NCBI GenBank assembly: GCA_963575745.1
Contig: CAUYUJ010020690.1
Location: 1-64,000, forward strand
Reading direction: 5' to 3'
Length of the DNA stretch: 64,000 nucleotides
Source of the DNA: Prorocentrum cordatum
Taxonomy: Eukaryota > Sar > Dinophyceae > Prorocentrales > Prorocentraceae
Below are positions 53,180-63,100 of this stretch, piece by piece. Under the pieces are notes generated by a model that had not been told where the DNA came from, did no database searches, and was given only the letters and a program-made list of their open reading frames with translations. The position numbers and the translations under genes are program-made. Within the stretch, counting starts at the first letter, position 1. Each line of letters opens with the position of its first letter.

Positions 53180-53333
53180 GGGCAAGTTAGGTGCGCCCGC
53201 GTCAACATCTGACATCCTACCCCNNNNNNNNNNNNNNNNNNNNNNNNNNNNNNNNNNNNNNNNNNNNNNNNNNNNNNNNNNNNNNNNNNNNNNNNNNNNN
53301 NNNNNNNNNNNNNNNNNNNNNNNTGTGTGTGTG

Positions 53334-53393
<60 letters not shown>

Positions 53394-53900
53394 TGTGTGT
53401 CTGTGTGTGCGCGCGTGTGATGTGGTTTGACGCGGTGTAGCGTGGTGGTGGTGGGTGGGGTAGTGCGGTGGTGGTGGCGGTGCGCGGTGGTGGTGCGCGT
53501 GCGTGCGTGCGTGCGTTGGTGGGTGGAAGTGGCGGTGGGTGTGCGTGCGGCGGGGCGGGGCGTGGTGCGGCGCGGTGGTGCGGCGCGGTGGTGGCGGGCG
53601 GATGGGCGCGCGAGAAAGAGGCCCGCGCTGGGGCGAGAACGCCATCCTGAACGACGGAGGCAAACACCGATCCGAAAATGAGGCCCACGCTGCAGCGGGA
53701 GCACGATTCGGAACGATTCGGGAGCAGAAATGAGGCCGGCGCCTCAGCGAGAGCAGCATTTTGAAAAAAACGCAGGCGAAAACCCAACTCCCGGGAATCC
53801 TGTGTGTAAAAAAAACAGTACGCGGGGGGGGGTCGAATATTCCCAGCACGCCATCAGGGGAAGAGGGAGAGTAGTATTCATATTGAGTAATTTGTAGAGG
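53180..53900. repeat. Dispersed composite repeat B, copy 2, containing the assembly gap
   Basis: Shares GTGCGCCCGCGTCAACATCT, GACATCCTACCCC, TGCG repeats, GGCGGGCGGATGGGCGCGCG, CGAGAACGCCATCCTGAACG and GAAATGAGGCCGGCGC with 22595-23290. Confidence 0.9.
53224..53323. other. Assembly gap (100 N)
   Basis: Exactly 100 unknown bases inside a microsatellite, directly before a TG/TGCG run. The homologous copy at 22633 onwards suggests the gap hides a short unique part and repeat of the same kind. Confidence 0.98.
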
Positions 53901-54158
53901 GAGGGAGGGGAAGGGGGGGGGGGGGGGGGGCCCCCAAAAGACGTGCACCTTTTGGCGCCCCGTGCTGGGACCCGGATGGCCACGTTGGGGCCCCAGGGGG
54001 GCCCCTCTCTGCTGCGGTGCACCAAGAGTGCACCTCTCCCCCACCGCACCGGCCGTCGCCCCCCGACGGGATGCCGCGGGCCGCCCGAGGGGCCCCGACG
54101 GCCGCAGGGCGCTGCGATGGAGGCCTGGGCCAGGGCCTCGCCTGTCGCCGGGGCCGCG

Positions 54159-54230
54159 TCAACGCCTCGCGGCGGGCCTGCCCTGCTGCAGCGCCTCCTC
54201 CGGCAGCGAGAACCACGGGTGGCGCAGCGC
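54159..54230 (-). CDS. Serine/threonine protein kinase, final exon (subdomain XI end)
   Basis: After an acceptor GCGCCCCCAG at 54240-54231, the minus strand encodes ALRHPWFSLPEEALQQG and six more residues, then TGA at 54159. A-L-x-H-P-W-F is the standard end of a protein kinase catalytic domain. It joins in frame to the exon at 57835-57945 (ending RPSAEE), giving the usual RPSAEEALRHPWF. The residues after HPWF form a short tail. A further donor within the exon cannot be excluded. No other stretch nearby gives kinase similarity. Confidence 0.8.
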   Translation of the reverse strand, partial: ALRHPWFSLPEEALQQGRPAARR

Positions 54231-56012
54231 CTGGGGGCGCATCGGCGGGGTAGGGGCGGCGCCCGCCGCGGCAGGGGCGCCCGCGCGCGCAGCCGTCGGG
54301 TGCTGCGCCGGTTCCGGTTGCGAGCGTGACTCTTTGGTGGCTCCTGGTCCTCCACCCTCTCTTCCTCCTCCTCATCCTCCTCCTCATCCTCCTCCTCCTC
54401 CTCCTCCTCCTCCTCCTCCTCCTCCTCCTCCTCCTCCTCCTTCTCCCCCTCCTTCTCTTCATGATCCTCCTCCTACTCATCCTCCTCCTTCTCCCCCAGC
54501 TCGTCTTGTACATCTTCCTCCGTCCGCTCCTCCTAGGAGTTGTCCCTCCTTTTGCATCTGCTCCTCCTCCTGCTCTCATGTTCCTCCTGACGCCTCCAAG
54601 CCCTCATTATCATGTTCCACCTCACTGTTCTCCATTCTCCTCTCCGCCGCCAACTCCCTCTCCTCATCAACATCCCTCGTCCTGGTCCCTCCGTCGCTGG
54701 TTCTCCGCTTCACCCTTCCCCTACTCATTTTCATCATCCTCATTCTTTACCGCATGCTCCTTCCCCCTGTTTCTGCTCCTCATTCATATGTCCCTCTTGT
54801 TTATCCTCCTCATCAGCCCTCCTAGAGTTCACGAGAGATCTCAAAGGCGTCGAAGGACCGTAACGACGGAGGCGGAACCGTCGTGGCCATCATCCTCCTT
54901 GTTCTCCCTCTCCCTCCGTCCTCCTCCTTCTCCACCTCCACCTCCTCCTCCTCCTCCTCCTCCTCCTCCTCCTCCTCCTCCTCCTCCGTCCTCCTCCTCT
55001 TCCTCCTCCTCCACCCGAGAAGGACCGGAGGAGGAGGAGGAGGAGGAGGAGGAGGAGGAGGAGGAGCGCGTTAGCCTCCCCGTCCTCCCCTCTCCTCCTC
55101 CCCCTCCTCCTGCTCCGCCCGTGTCCGTGCCGCTGCTGGCTTCCCCCCGCTGGGGCGGTCGCCACTGGGGGGGGGTAAGCACATCAGTTTGGCCTTAAAA
55201 AAAAATAGCAAGAAACCGCGGAGGACGAGGAGGACCCTCAGGGGGGCGGAGGAGCCCGGTCCACAGCCTCCCCTGGGAGGGCGGGGGGGGGGGGGGGGGC
55301 AATGACGCAACGGGAGGGGGCGGCCAATGACGCAACGGGAGGGGGCGGCCATGCGACGAACGGTATGGAGAGGGGGGATGAGTGGAAGCAAGGTGGCCTT
55401 GATGCAGGCCTGGCGGAGCGGTGCTGCGAAGGTACTGTTCGTGGTACCCTCTTCTTCTTCTTCTGATCACTATCGTTAGTATTGATAGTATCATTGTTTT
55501 GTGTATTATTACTTTTCTCCTTATGCTTCTGGATCTCATAATAAGTACGATTAGTAGTCGTAGTACGACTAGCATGAGTAATATTAATATGAGTAGTACT
55601 GTTGATCGTCTTCGTCACATTAAGATAGTAGTGTTACTAATCATGTGTTAGCACTGATATATTATTACTCTTCGCATTGGTCCCATTATTCGTATTAGTA
55701 CGATCAGTATCCTTACTATTAGTCGTAGTTATATTATGGATATGATGCTTGGGACTTTCAAACTTGTTAACATCGTTATCATTACTAATCAGAACAATCA
55801 TCTTCTTAATCTTCCTCATCCTATTCCTCCTCTTCCTCCTCCTCCTCCTCCTCCTGCTCCTCCTGCTCCTCCACCCCTCCACGCGAAGCGGAAAAAGGCG
55901 AAGAGGCGGCTGGCCGTCATCGGTCCCGGTCTTCGTCTGCGTGCGCCGCCGAGAACACCGGAGGGGCGCCGAGAGTTTCTGAGGGCCGCGTGGCCAAAAA
56001 AACTGCGTGAGG

Positions 56013-57190
56013 AATGGGCTTGGTCCCGAACACCCTGAACGGGATCCGGATCGGCCGCGCGATCCAGAATCGATCCAGGGCCCTGGCCCGGAAGATCCGG
56101 AGGATCCGATCCAAATCAAGATCCGGCAAATCCGACCCCAAGGACACGGAGGGATCGGCCCTGATCCGGATCCGGAGCATCCGACCTGGAGGACCAAGAT
56201 CCAAGCCCGATCCGCGGATCGGGGTGTTTAGGCGCCGTGGACGACCCTCCGAGTCGGCAACACGCAAGAGTGACCTTAGGCTGAAGAGTGACCTGTAGTG
56301 CGCGGCTTAACGGGGAGTGCGGGGTGGCCAACCCTGGGCGCGCAAGACGCTGCTACCGCTTCGCGCTCAACAATCAAAGGGTCCCATCGGGCCCGCACCC
56401 GAGGTCACTCTGGCGTCAACGTCTGGTCGACCAATTCCCGGCGGCGACGGCGAAGGCGAGTAGCCCAAATACGGGCATCACCCGCATTCGCCTGGGAGCC
56501 TCGCTTAAGACATGGATCATCGGCACCCCTGGATACGTGGAACGTCAGGAGGTCTTTGAATTTGGGGGACCCCTGTCGTAGTCGACGTCGGCGATACATT
56601 GGCGACGTCGGTGCGGAGAAAGTCGGGCTCCACATCGAGCCGCAGTGCTGATGCATCGCCGACGCATCGGCGATGCGGCGCGATCCTCCGACCCCACCTA
56701 TCCCGACCCCATCTCGGAGGCCTAGACCATGTCGATCGTCTCGAGACCGACCCGACTCGGGGATCTTCTGACCCGGGTCAATCCAGACCCGGGTCAGCAG
56801 GAAACCAAAAACTGCAATGCAGAAACAAAAAAACTGCAACGAGGGTCTTCGCAAACCTGGGTCAGCCAGCATGCGCGGCCGCCTCGCGGCCACGAGCGGC
56901 TCGCTAACCTGGGTCAGCCGGAGGGGGTCTTCGCAGGACCCTGCAAAATCCAGTGCCCTGGCTGACCCACGTCTGTATTGATCCCCGTCTCAATCAGGGG
57001 CAACGATATGGGGGGGGGGGGACTGGCACAGGGGGGGATGCATCGACCTAGAATCGCCGATACATCGCCGATAGACCGACGGACAGGCCTCCGATAGCGA
57101 ATCCGCACCTTCCTGGGCAGGCTGGGGCGATCGGGCCCCTCTCGGCGATCTATGGGCGATTGGGGGTCGCTGCATCCCCGCCTGTGCCCA
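56013..57190. repeat. GATCCGG and CGATGCATCGG short repeats within the intron
   Basis: GGATCCGGATC-type words recur at 56013-56225; CATCGGCGATGC and CGATACATCGCCGAT words recur at 56590-56690 and 57035-57180; CTGGGTCAGC words recur between. No gene. Confidence 0.65.
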
Positions 57191-57230
57191 TCCCCCCCTA
57201 TCGTTGTCCCCGACTCAGTGCCCGCCCCCC

Positions 57231-57431
57231 CCTCATGCCCATCCCCCTAATGCCCATCCCCCCTAATGCCCATCCCCCCCTAATGCCCATCCCCCCCTAA
57301 TGCCCATCCCCCCCTAATGCCCATCCCCCCCTAGTGGCCATACCCCCCTAATGCCCATCCCCCCTAGTGCCCATCCCCTACTAATGCCCATCCCCTACTA
57401 GTGCCCATCCCCCCCTAATGCCCATCCCCCC
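57231..57431. repeat. TAATGCCCATCCCCCC tandem repeat, about 13 units
   Basis: Units of 15-17 bp differ by C-run length and by AGT for AAT. Confidence 0.95.
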
Positions 57432-57479
57432 CCCCCCTACCGTTGCCCCCGACCGACAGGCTCCCGGACCGACCCGCAG

Positions 57480-57770
57480 GGAGGAGGAGGAGGCGGAGGA
57501 GGGGGCAGCGGGAGGAGGAGGAGGAGGGGATGGGGGGAGGAGGAGCCCAGCGTACCCAGAGGGAGGGGGAGGTAGGAGGAGGGGAGGAGGAGGAGGGGGA
57601 GGAGGAGGAGGAGGGGGAGGGGAGGGAGGAGGAGGGGAGGAGGAGGAGGAGGAGGAGGGAGGAGGAGGAGGAGGAGGGAGGAGGAAGGAGGAGGAGGAGG
57701 AGGAGGAGGAGGAGGAGGAGGAGGAGGAGGAGGAGGAGGAGGAGGAGGAGGAGGAGGGAGAGTGAGGAGG
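57480..57770. repeat. (GGA)n tract
   Basis: About 290 bp of GGA repeats, lying immediately intron-side of the kinase exon at 57835-57945. Confidence 0.95.
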
Positions 57771-57834
57771 AGGGGGAGGAGGAGAAGGGGGAGACCCACC
57801 CGCCCGGCGTGCCCGCGGGCGGGGGCCCCCGCGC

Positions 57835-57945
57835 CTCCTCGGCCGACGGGCGCGCCGCGGGGTCGAAGGCCAGCAGCCTGCTGCACAGCGCGGCCGCCTC
57901 GGGGGTGGCGTTCAGGGGCTGGCGGCGGAAGTTGACCTGCGCGAC
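57835..57945 (-). CDS. Serine/threonine protein kinase, penultimate exon
   Basis: Thirty-seven codons, phase 0 at both ends: acceptor CCCCCAAGAG before VAQVNFRRQPLN, donor GC after RPSAEE. The encoded sequence ATPEAAALCSRLLAFDPAAR followed by PSAEE is kinase subdomain XI, in which the Arg of A-A-R-P packs against the APE Glu. The reading continues in exon 54159-54230. Catalytic parts (ATP loop, HRD, DFG) must lie upstream at higher coordinates, but I did not find them in 58-64 kb. They may lie outside the window, or the gene may be a fragment. The kinase group cannot be told from this piece; a CAMK-like protein is plausible. Confidence 0.8.
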
Positions 57946-57979
57946 CTCTTGGGGGCGAGGCGGAGGATCGCGGCGGGCC

Positions 57980-58342
57980 GAGGATCGAGGAGGAGGAGGA
58001 GGGGGGAGGAGGAGGAGGAGGGGCAGGAGGAAGGGAGGAGGAGGAAGGAGAGGAGGGGGAGGAGGAAGGAGGAGGAGGAGAGGAGGAGGAGGAGGAGGAG
58101 GAGGAGGAGGGGAGGAGGGAGTGAGGAGGAGGAGGGAGGAAGGAGGAGGAGGAGGGGGAGGGAGGAAGAGGAGGAGGGGGGGGGGGGGGTGAAGGAGGAG
58201 CGGGGATGGGGGAGGAGGAGGAGGAGGAGGAGAGGAGGAGGAGGAGGAGGAGGAGGAGAGGAGGAGGAGGAGGAGGGGGAGGAAGAGGAGGAGGGGGAGG
58301 AGGAGGAGGAGGAGGAGGAGGAGGAGGAGGAGGAGGTGGAGG
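57980..58342. repeat. (GGA)n tract
   Basis: About 360 bp of GGA/GAG repeats, presumably within the preceding intron of the kinase gene. Confidence 0.95.
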
Positions 58343-58567
58343 AGGACCAGTGCAAACCCAAGAGTGATCAACGCTGGTGGAATAAACCCTCCCTCCAAGC
58401 TCTCCCTCTTCAGATGCCCCTACAACGGTTCATTCCCACTGAGGAACTGCCTCGTTGGAAGGCAACCGTTTGAAGACCCTGAAGCATGGCAAAACATTGT
58501 TCTCGGGATTCCAACGCCACGGATCAACCTGACTGGTGCGTCTTGACGATCCTGAATCGTGCCAGAG
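58343..58567 (-). repeat. Dispersed repeat A, copy 2 (inverted)
   Basis: On the minus strand it begins GGCACGATTCAGGATCGTCA and ends TTGCACTGGTCC against the tract, matching 18824-19045 over its full length with scattered differences. Confidence 0.85.
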
Positions 58568-58654
58568 CGCCATTCCTGGGAATTCAACACCGCGAATCAA
58601 CGTGACTGCTGCGCCCCCGTCAAAAAAGATCATGTCTGGTACGCTGACCACGGG

Positions 58655-59011
58655 GATCCGTGGAACTCTTGCAGAATTGAAAAACGAATGCGCAAGGCGC
58701 TAAGGCGGGAACCACATTTTATAAAAGAGTCGCCTTCAATCCGTGAAGCTTTGGCAAAGTTCTAAAACGAATGTGCACCGCGCTAGAGCGAGAACCACAC
58801 TTTGAAAATGGGCCACACTCAATCCGTGAAACTCTTGCAACTTGTTGAAAAAATGTGCGCGGCGATAAGGCGAGATCAACATATTGAAAACGTACTGCCT
58901 TCAATCCGTGAAACTCTTGTAATTGTTTAAAACGAATGTGCGCGGCGCAGAGGCGAGAGAAACAATTTGAAAACGACCCGCCCTCCATCTGCGAATATGT
59001 TGCCAATGCTG
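58655..59011. repeat. 83-bp tandem repeat, four units
   Basis: Units start with AAAACGAATG at 58681, 58764, about 58847 and 58929 (exact 83-bp steps). Each has GCGCTAAGGCGRGAACCACA, TTTGAAAA and CAATCCGTGAAACTCTTG. A partial unit precedes the first. Noticeably AT-richer than its surroundings. Confidence 0.92.
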
Positions 59012-59820
59012 AAGCTTCAGTGTCGTAAGAGGTGAGGAAGTATCGGGCGAAACGCCCGGTCCGCCCTAAAAACTGGCATCGGGGTGCGGCAGGAAGCAAA
59101 TTCTTCAAGGAAAAGGAACGGAGCTGAACCCACTAAAAGAGACGAGAAGAGGGCAAGCGGACAAGCAAGCGAGACGAGGACAAATCTCCTGCTCCTGAGC
59201 GCCCCCGCGCGCCTGCACCGCCAGGAAGGTGAGGCCGTGCGGCAGCAGCGTGTCAGAGGAAGAAGGGAGAGGAGAAGGGAGAGGAGGAGGAGGAGGGCCG
59301 AGGATCGAAGCGAGGATCGAGGAGGTGCGAGCTCGCAGCGGGGAAGGCGGAAGCTGGCCGACCCGGCCCAGTTCACACCGCCTCGGGCGGCAAACCCCCC
59401 GGGCTCTGTCGGCCTCGGAGGGCGGCGTACACCCTGGGCGGCCCAGCCTCGAAAAGGGCGGGCCCACGCTGCACTGGGCCGAGCACGCGGAGGAGGCCGT
59501 CCGCATCTGAGATGATTGCTGGATACGGGCCCTCCGGCAGTCAATGCCGAGGGTACTCGTGCACGTCATGTGCTCGAGGTCACCAAGGCCGAGAAGTATG
59601 AGGCAGGACATGTCGGACATGGGCGGCAGCTGCGAAACAGGGGCAATCCATGATGTGGCGCAGTGTATGTCCAGGCTCGAGGCCACGGGCGAATCACTGG
59701 TTGGTGGCACTCGAGAGTCGTGGAGGAGGTGCGAGGGGGAGGGCGGAGGGGAGGAGGGGGGGGAGGAGGAAAAGATGAGTCGAAGATTCAGTGAGATCGA
59801 GGATTGAGGTGGAGGGGGGG
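59012..59820. other. GC-rich region, possible exon islands but no gene recognised
   Basis: Islands at 59195-59270 and 59330-59520 lie between purine-rich stretches, as the kinase exons do. Minus-strand translations (for example IISDADGLLRVLGPVQ) match no known domain. They might belong to the same gene; unsupported. Confidence 0.35.
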
Positions 59821-59849
59821 GAGGAGGAGGGAGGGGGAGGGCCTCTTCC

Positions 59850-60300
59850 AGCTCTTCCTCCTCCTCCTCCTCCTCCTTCTCCTTCCCTACCTTCTCCTCC
59901 TCCTCCCCCTCCTCCTCATCCTACTCCTCCTCCTCCTCCTTCTCCTCCTCCTCCTCCTCCCCGAACTACTCTCTCACTCTCGCCCTCCATCCCTCCCTCC
60001 CTCCATCAACCCATCCCACCTCCTCCAAATTTCTCCCTCCCTCCCTCACTCACTCCTGCTCCTCCGTTTGTGTCCCTCCTCCCGCTCGCTCCATCCCTCC
60101 CTCCCTCCCTCCTCCTCATCCTCCTTATTATTATGTTTTTGATATTTCTTCTTAGTTTTCTTCTTATTACTCTCAATACTTAGTATTCTTCTTTGCATCA
60201 TTAGTTTTATTATTAGTGTTATTACTATGTTATTATTATTCCTCCGCCTCCTCCTCCGCCTCCTCTTCCTGCCCTCATCCTCCTCCTCCTCATCATCCTT
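59850..60300. repeat. CCT tract and AT-rich triplet region
   Basis: CCT/CTC/CTT repeats (59850-60120), then AT-rich TTA/ATT triplets (60120-60240), then CCT again (60241-60310). Same alternation as at 1-900 and within the kinase intron. Confidence 0.9.
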
Positions 60301-60304
60301 CTCC

Positions 60305-61520
60305 TCCTCCTCCACAATTACACAATATGAATACGACTCTCCTCTCTTCCCTGGTGGCCTGCGGGGGATGTCCGCCCTCCTCCGCATATGGCAGCGCTGG
60401 CCTCGTTTCCGCGCGTCCGCTCGTTCCGAGTCGTGCTCCCGCTGCAGCGCTGGCGTCATTGTTTCGAGTGCCATGCCACGACATGGTTTTCGCGCCTTCC
60501 AAATAACCCCAAAATCTAAAAAATGCCACCCCGAAAAACCCATCGGAAGTGATTCCACATGCGGTGCCGATTCGTTGATGTTTGGGCCGCGGAAGCCCCC
60601 ACCTCACTTTGGGACGTCGTCACGCCATGCTATGTCATGCTACGCGTCCTCATGTCCGCGCTTCCGCGCTGAGATATGTTTCAAAATGCTGCTCTCGCTG
60701 AAGCGCTGGCCTCATTTTCGGGCTACCGCTCGTTCCGAATCATGTTCCCGCTGCAGCGCTGGCCTCATTGCCGCGCTTCCGCTCGTTCCGACTCGTGCTC
60801 CCGCTGCAGCGCTGGCGTCATTGTTTCGAGTGCCATGCCACGACATGGTGTTCGCGCCTTCCAAATAACCCCGAAAATCTAGGAATGTCACCCTGAAAAA
60901 AACCGTCGGAAGTGGTTACACTTGCGGTGCCGATTCGTTGATTGTTGGGCCGCGGAAGCCCTCACCCCACTTTGGGACGTCGCCACGCCATGCTACGTCA
61001 GGCTACGCGTCCTGAGTTCCGCGCTTCCGCGATGAGATATGTTTCAAAATGCTGCTCTCGCTGAAGCGCTGGCCTCATTTTCGGGCTACCGCTCGTTCCG
61101 AATCATGTTCCCGCTGCAGCGCTGGCCTCATTGCCGCGCTTCCGCTCGTTCCGACTCGTGCTCCCGCTGCAGCGCTGGCGTCATTGTTTCGAGTGCCATG
61201 CCACGACATGGTTTTCGCTCCTTCCAAATAACCCCAAAATCTAGAACATGCCACCCCGAAAAAAAACCATCGGAAGTGATTACATGCACATTCGGTGCCG
61301 ACTCGTTGATTGTTTGGATCGCAGAAGCCCCCAACTGTGGGGCGTCACCACGCCATGCTATGTCATGCTACGCGTTGATATTCGACACCATGCTATGCCA
61401 TGTAATGTTATGCCATTCTAAGACATCCGAATGTGCGAATAGAGAGGAGATCTACGCCATGGTAAGGGATGGAGCGGGGTAGGACGTCAGATATGACGCG
61501 AGCGCACTCAGCTTGTCCTC
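60305..61520 (-). repeat. Dispersed composite repeat B, copy 3: inverted, with 363-bp internal amplification
   Basis: Relative to 22595-23290 and 53180-53900 this copy is reversed. Its start matches the complement of 53830-53900, and its end (61450-61520) matches the complement of 22590-22680. The inner part is a tandem 363-bp unit (about 60676-61038 and 61039-61330, plus a partial at 60400-60630). Words include GCTCTCGCTGAAGCGCTGGC, GCTCCCGCTGCAGCGCTGGC and the palindromic CCATGCCACGACATGG. Frames such as the 147-aa one at 61039 are repeat products. Confidence 0.85.
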
Positions 61521-61534
61521 CTCTCCCGCTCCGT

Positions 61535-61805
61535 CCCCATCCCCCTCCCCCTCCTCCTCCTCCTCCTCCTCCTCCTCCGCTTCCTCCTCCTCCTGTTCCT
61601 CCTCGTCCTTCTCCTCTTCCTCCTCCTCCTCCTCCTCCTCCTCCTCCTCCTCCTTGTCCTCCTCCTCCCGTTCCCTCGTCCTCTCCTCCTCCTCCTTACC
61701 TCCTCCTCCTCCTTCTCCTCCTCCTCCTCCTCCTCCTCCTTCTGCTCCTCCTCCTCCTCCTCCTCCTCCTCCTCCTCCTCCTCCTCCTCCTCCTCCTCCC
61801 CCTCC
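61535..61805. repeat. (CCT)n tract
   Basis: About 270 bp of CCT/CTC repeats. Confidence 0.95.
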
Positions 61806-62395
61806 CACCCCCTGCGTCGTTTCTTGCCCTACGCTTCCTGGGGCGGAGGAGGAGGGCCAACCTCCTCGATGGCCTGGAGCCTGCGCGGGATCGAAGCGCG
61901 AACGAGGATCGGGACAGAAAGGGATCGCATCGCCAGCGGATCGTCCCGAGTTCGAAAAACGACAGGACGCCCTTTTGCCTTCGGCCTTCAGGGGGGGAAA
62001 AAAAAGACGCCATGTCGTGAAAGCTACCAGGACGGCAACACTTTCCGAGCGGACCCCAGCGGGGTAACTGGTCGGCGTCCCAAAACAAGTCAATGTATCT
62101 GGCCAAACGCACGTTGGTGAAACCAGATGGGGACTGCATCCGCACAGTCGAACACCAACGTCGAGTGAACAGACGCAGGTTCCCCTACACGACTCGTCTG
62201 GCTGGGCACTCCCCCAAAGCCCGACGAACCGTGCCGAACTCGGCTCGCCGCGCCTGGGTCCGGCCGACCCCAGCCAACTGCGGTACATCGGGCCGCCTCG
62301 GATCGCGATCATGATCGAGGCCCCAGTCTGCGAACCGACGCGCATCGAATCGGATCGCAGGCTGCCCTGGGAGGGCCTCCTTCCTCCTCGGGGGT
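61806..62395. other. Unassigned sequence, no gene recognised
   Basis: Mixed sequence with a 149-aa minus-strand frame (61696-62145) whose first 80 residues look protein-like but match nothing I know. Confidence 0.4.
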
Positions 62396-62399
62396 CTCT

Positions 62400-62585
62400 C
62401 AGAATCCCACAAGAATTCCTCTGGATTCCGCCAGGACTCCCTCAGGAATCCCTCCACAATCCTTCAGGAATCCTTCAAGCATCCCTCGAGAGAATTCTCC
62501 GGGGATCCAGAAGGGATTACCGCAGGAATCCCTGAGGGATGCGTTTTTGGGGAATCCTCCCGACTCCTTCAGGAATGCTCTGGGG
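62400..62585. repeat. CAGGAATCC minisatellite, degenerate
   Basis: Same short unit as at 41705-42390 (CCTTCAGGAATCC, CCCTCAGGAATCCCTC). Confidence 0.8.
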
Positions 62586-62589
62586 GCCA

Positions 62590-62960
62590 GCGTGGCGTCG
62601 CCGAGGCCCAGGAGCGGCCCCAAGAGCGCGGGCCCATCGGCGTCCGGCCGCCAGGCGGCCCACGTCTTGCCGCAGGGCGCCCCTAAGATGCTGCCCGCGC
62701 GGCCCGAGCTGGCCCCGAGACACGGCCGGGCGTACCCCCCTCGGAGGCCCCCGCCAGGAAGCCCCCGAGAGGCGCCCCCGCAGAGGCCCCCCACCTCTCG
62801 GTCGGCGGCGGGACGCCAACGTGGCAGCGGTGGGACGCAACGGAGCAAAGCGGGGCGCAGAAAGGAGACGGGAAGAGCGAAGGGAGGACAGGCGAAGAGG
62901 GGGGGGGGAGAGTCGGACAGAAGACCCACAGACGCCCATAAGAGCTCCTTGTGCTGCATC
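62590..62960. other. GC-rich island, possible coding exon but no gene recognised
   Basis: A minus-strand frame reads GAPCGKTWAAWRPDADGPAL followed by LGPLLGLGDATL, which looks protein-like. I cannot assign a family or splice sites. Confidence 0.35.
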
Positions 62961-62984
62961 TTCGGGGAACCATGTCTGTTACGT

Positions 62985-63100
62985 CGCGACGCGATCCACG
63001 TCGAATCTGTGTCAAATCCGTGTCGAACGAATCGAATCCGTGTCGAATCCATGTCGAATCCTCGTCGAATCCGCGTCGAAACCACGTCGGAAATCGAGAA
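62985..63100. repeat. GTCGAATCC(G/A)T 12-bp repeat
   Basis: About nine degenerate units of GTGTCGAATCC, CGTCGAATCC and ATGTCGAATCC. Confidence 0.85.

Larger units (their letters stand above)
54231..57834 (-). other. Intron of the kinase gene, 3.6 kb, GC-AG
   Basis: Boundaries are set by the protein join. On the minus strand, the donor is GAGGAG followed by GCGCGG and the acceptor is CCCCCAG followed by GCGCTG. The word AGGCGC spans both junctions. GC donors are well known in dinoflagellates. The intron holds CCT/GGA tracts (54345-54480, 54900-55075, 57480-57770), an AT-rich triplet region (55440-55840), GATCCGG repeats (56013-56225), GATGC/GGCGAT repeats (56590-57190) and a 16-bp tandem repeat (57231-57431). 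Confidence 0.65.
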
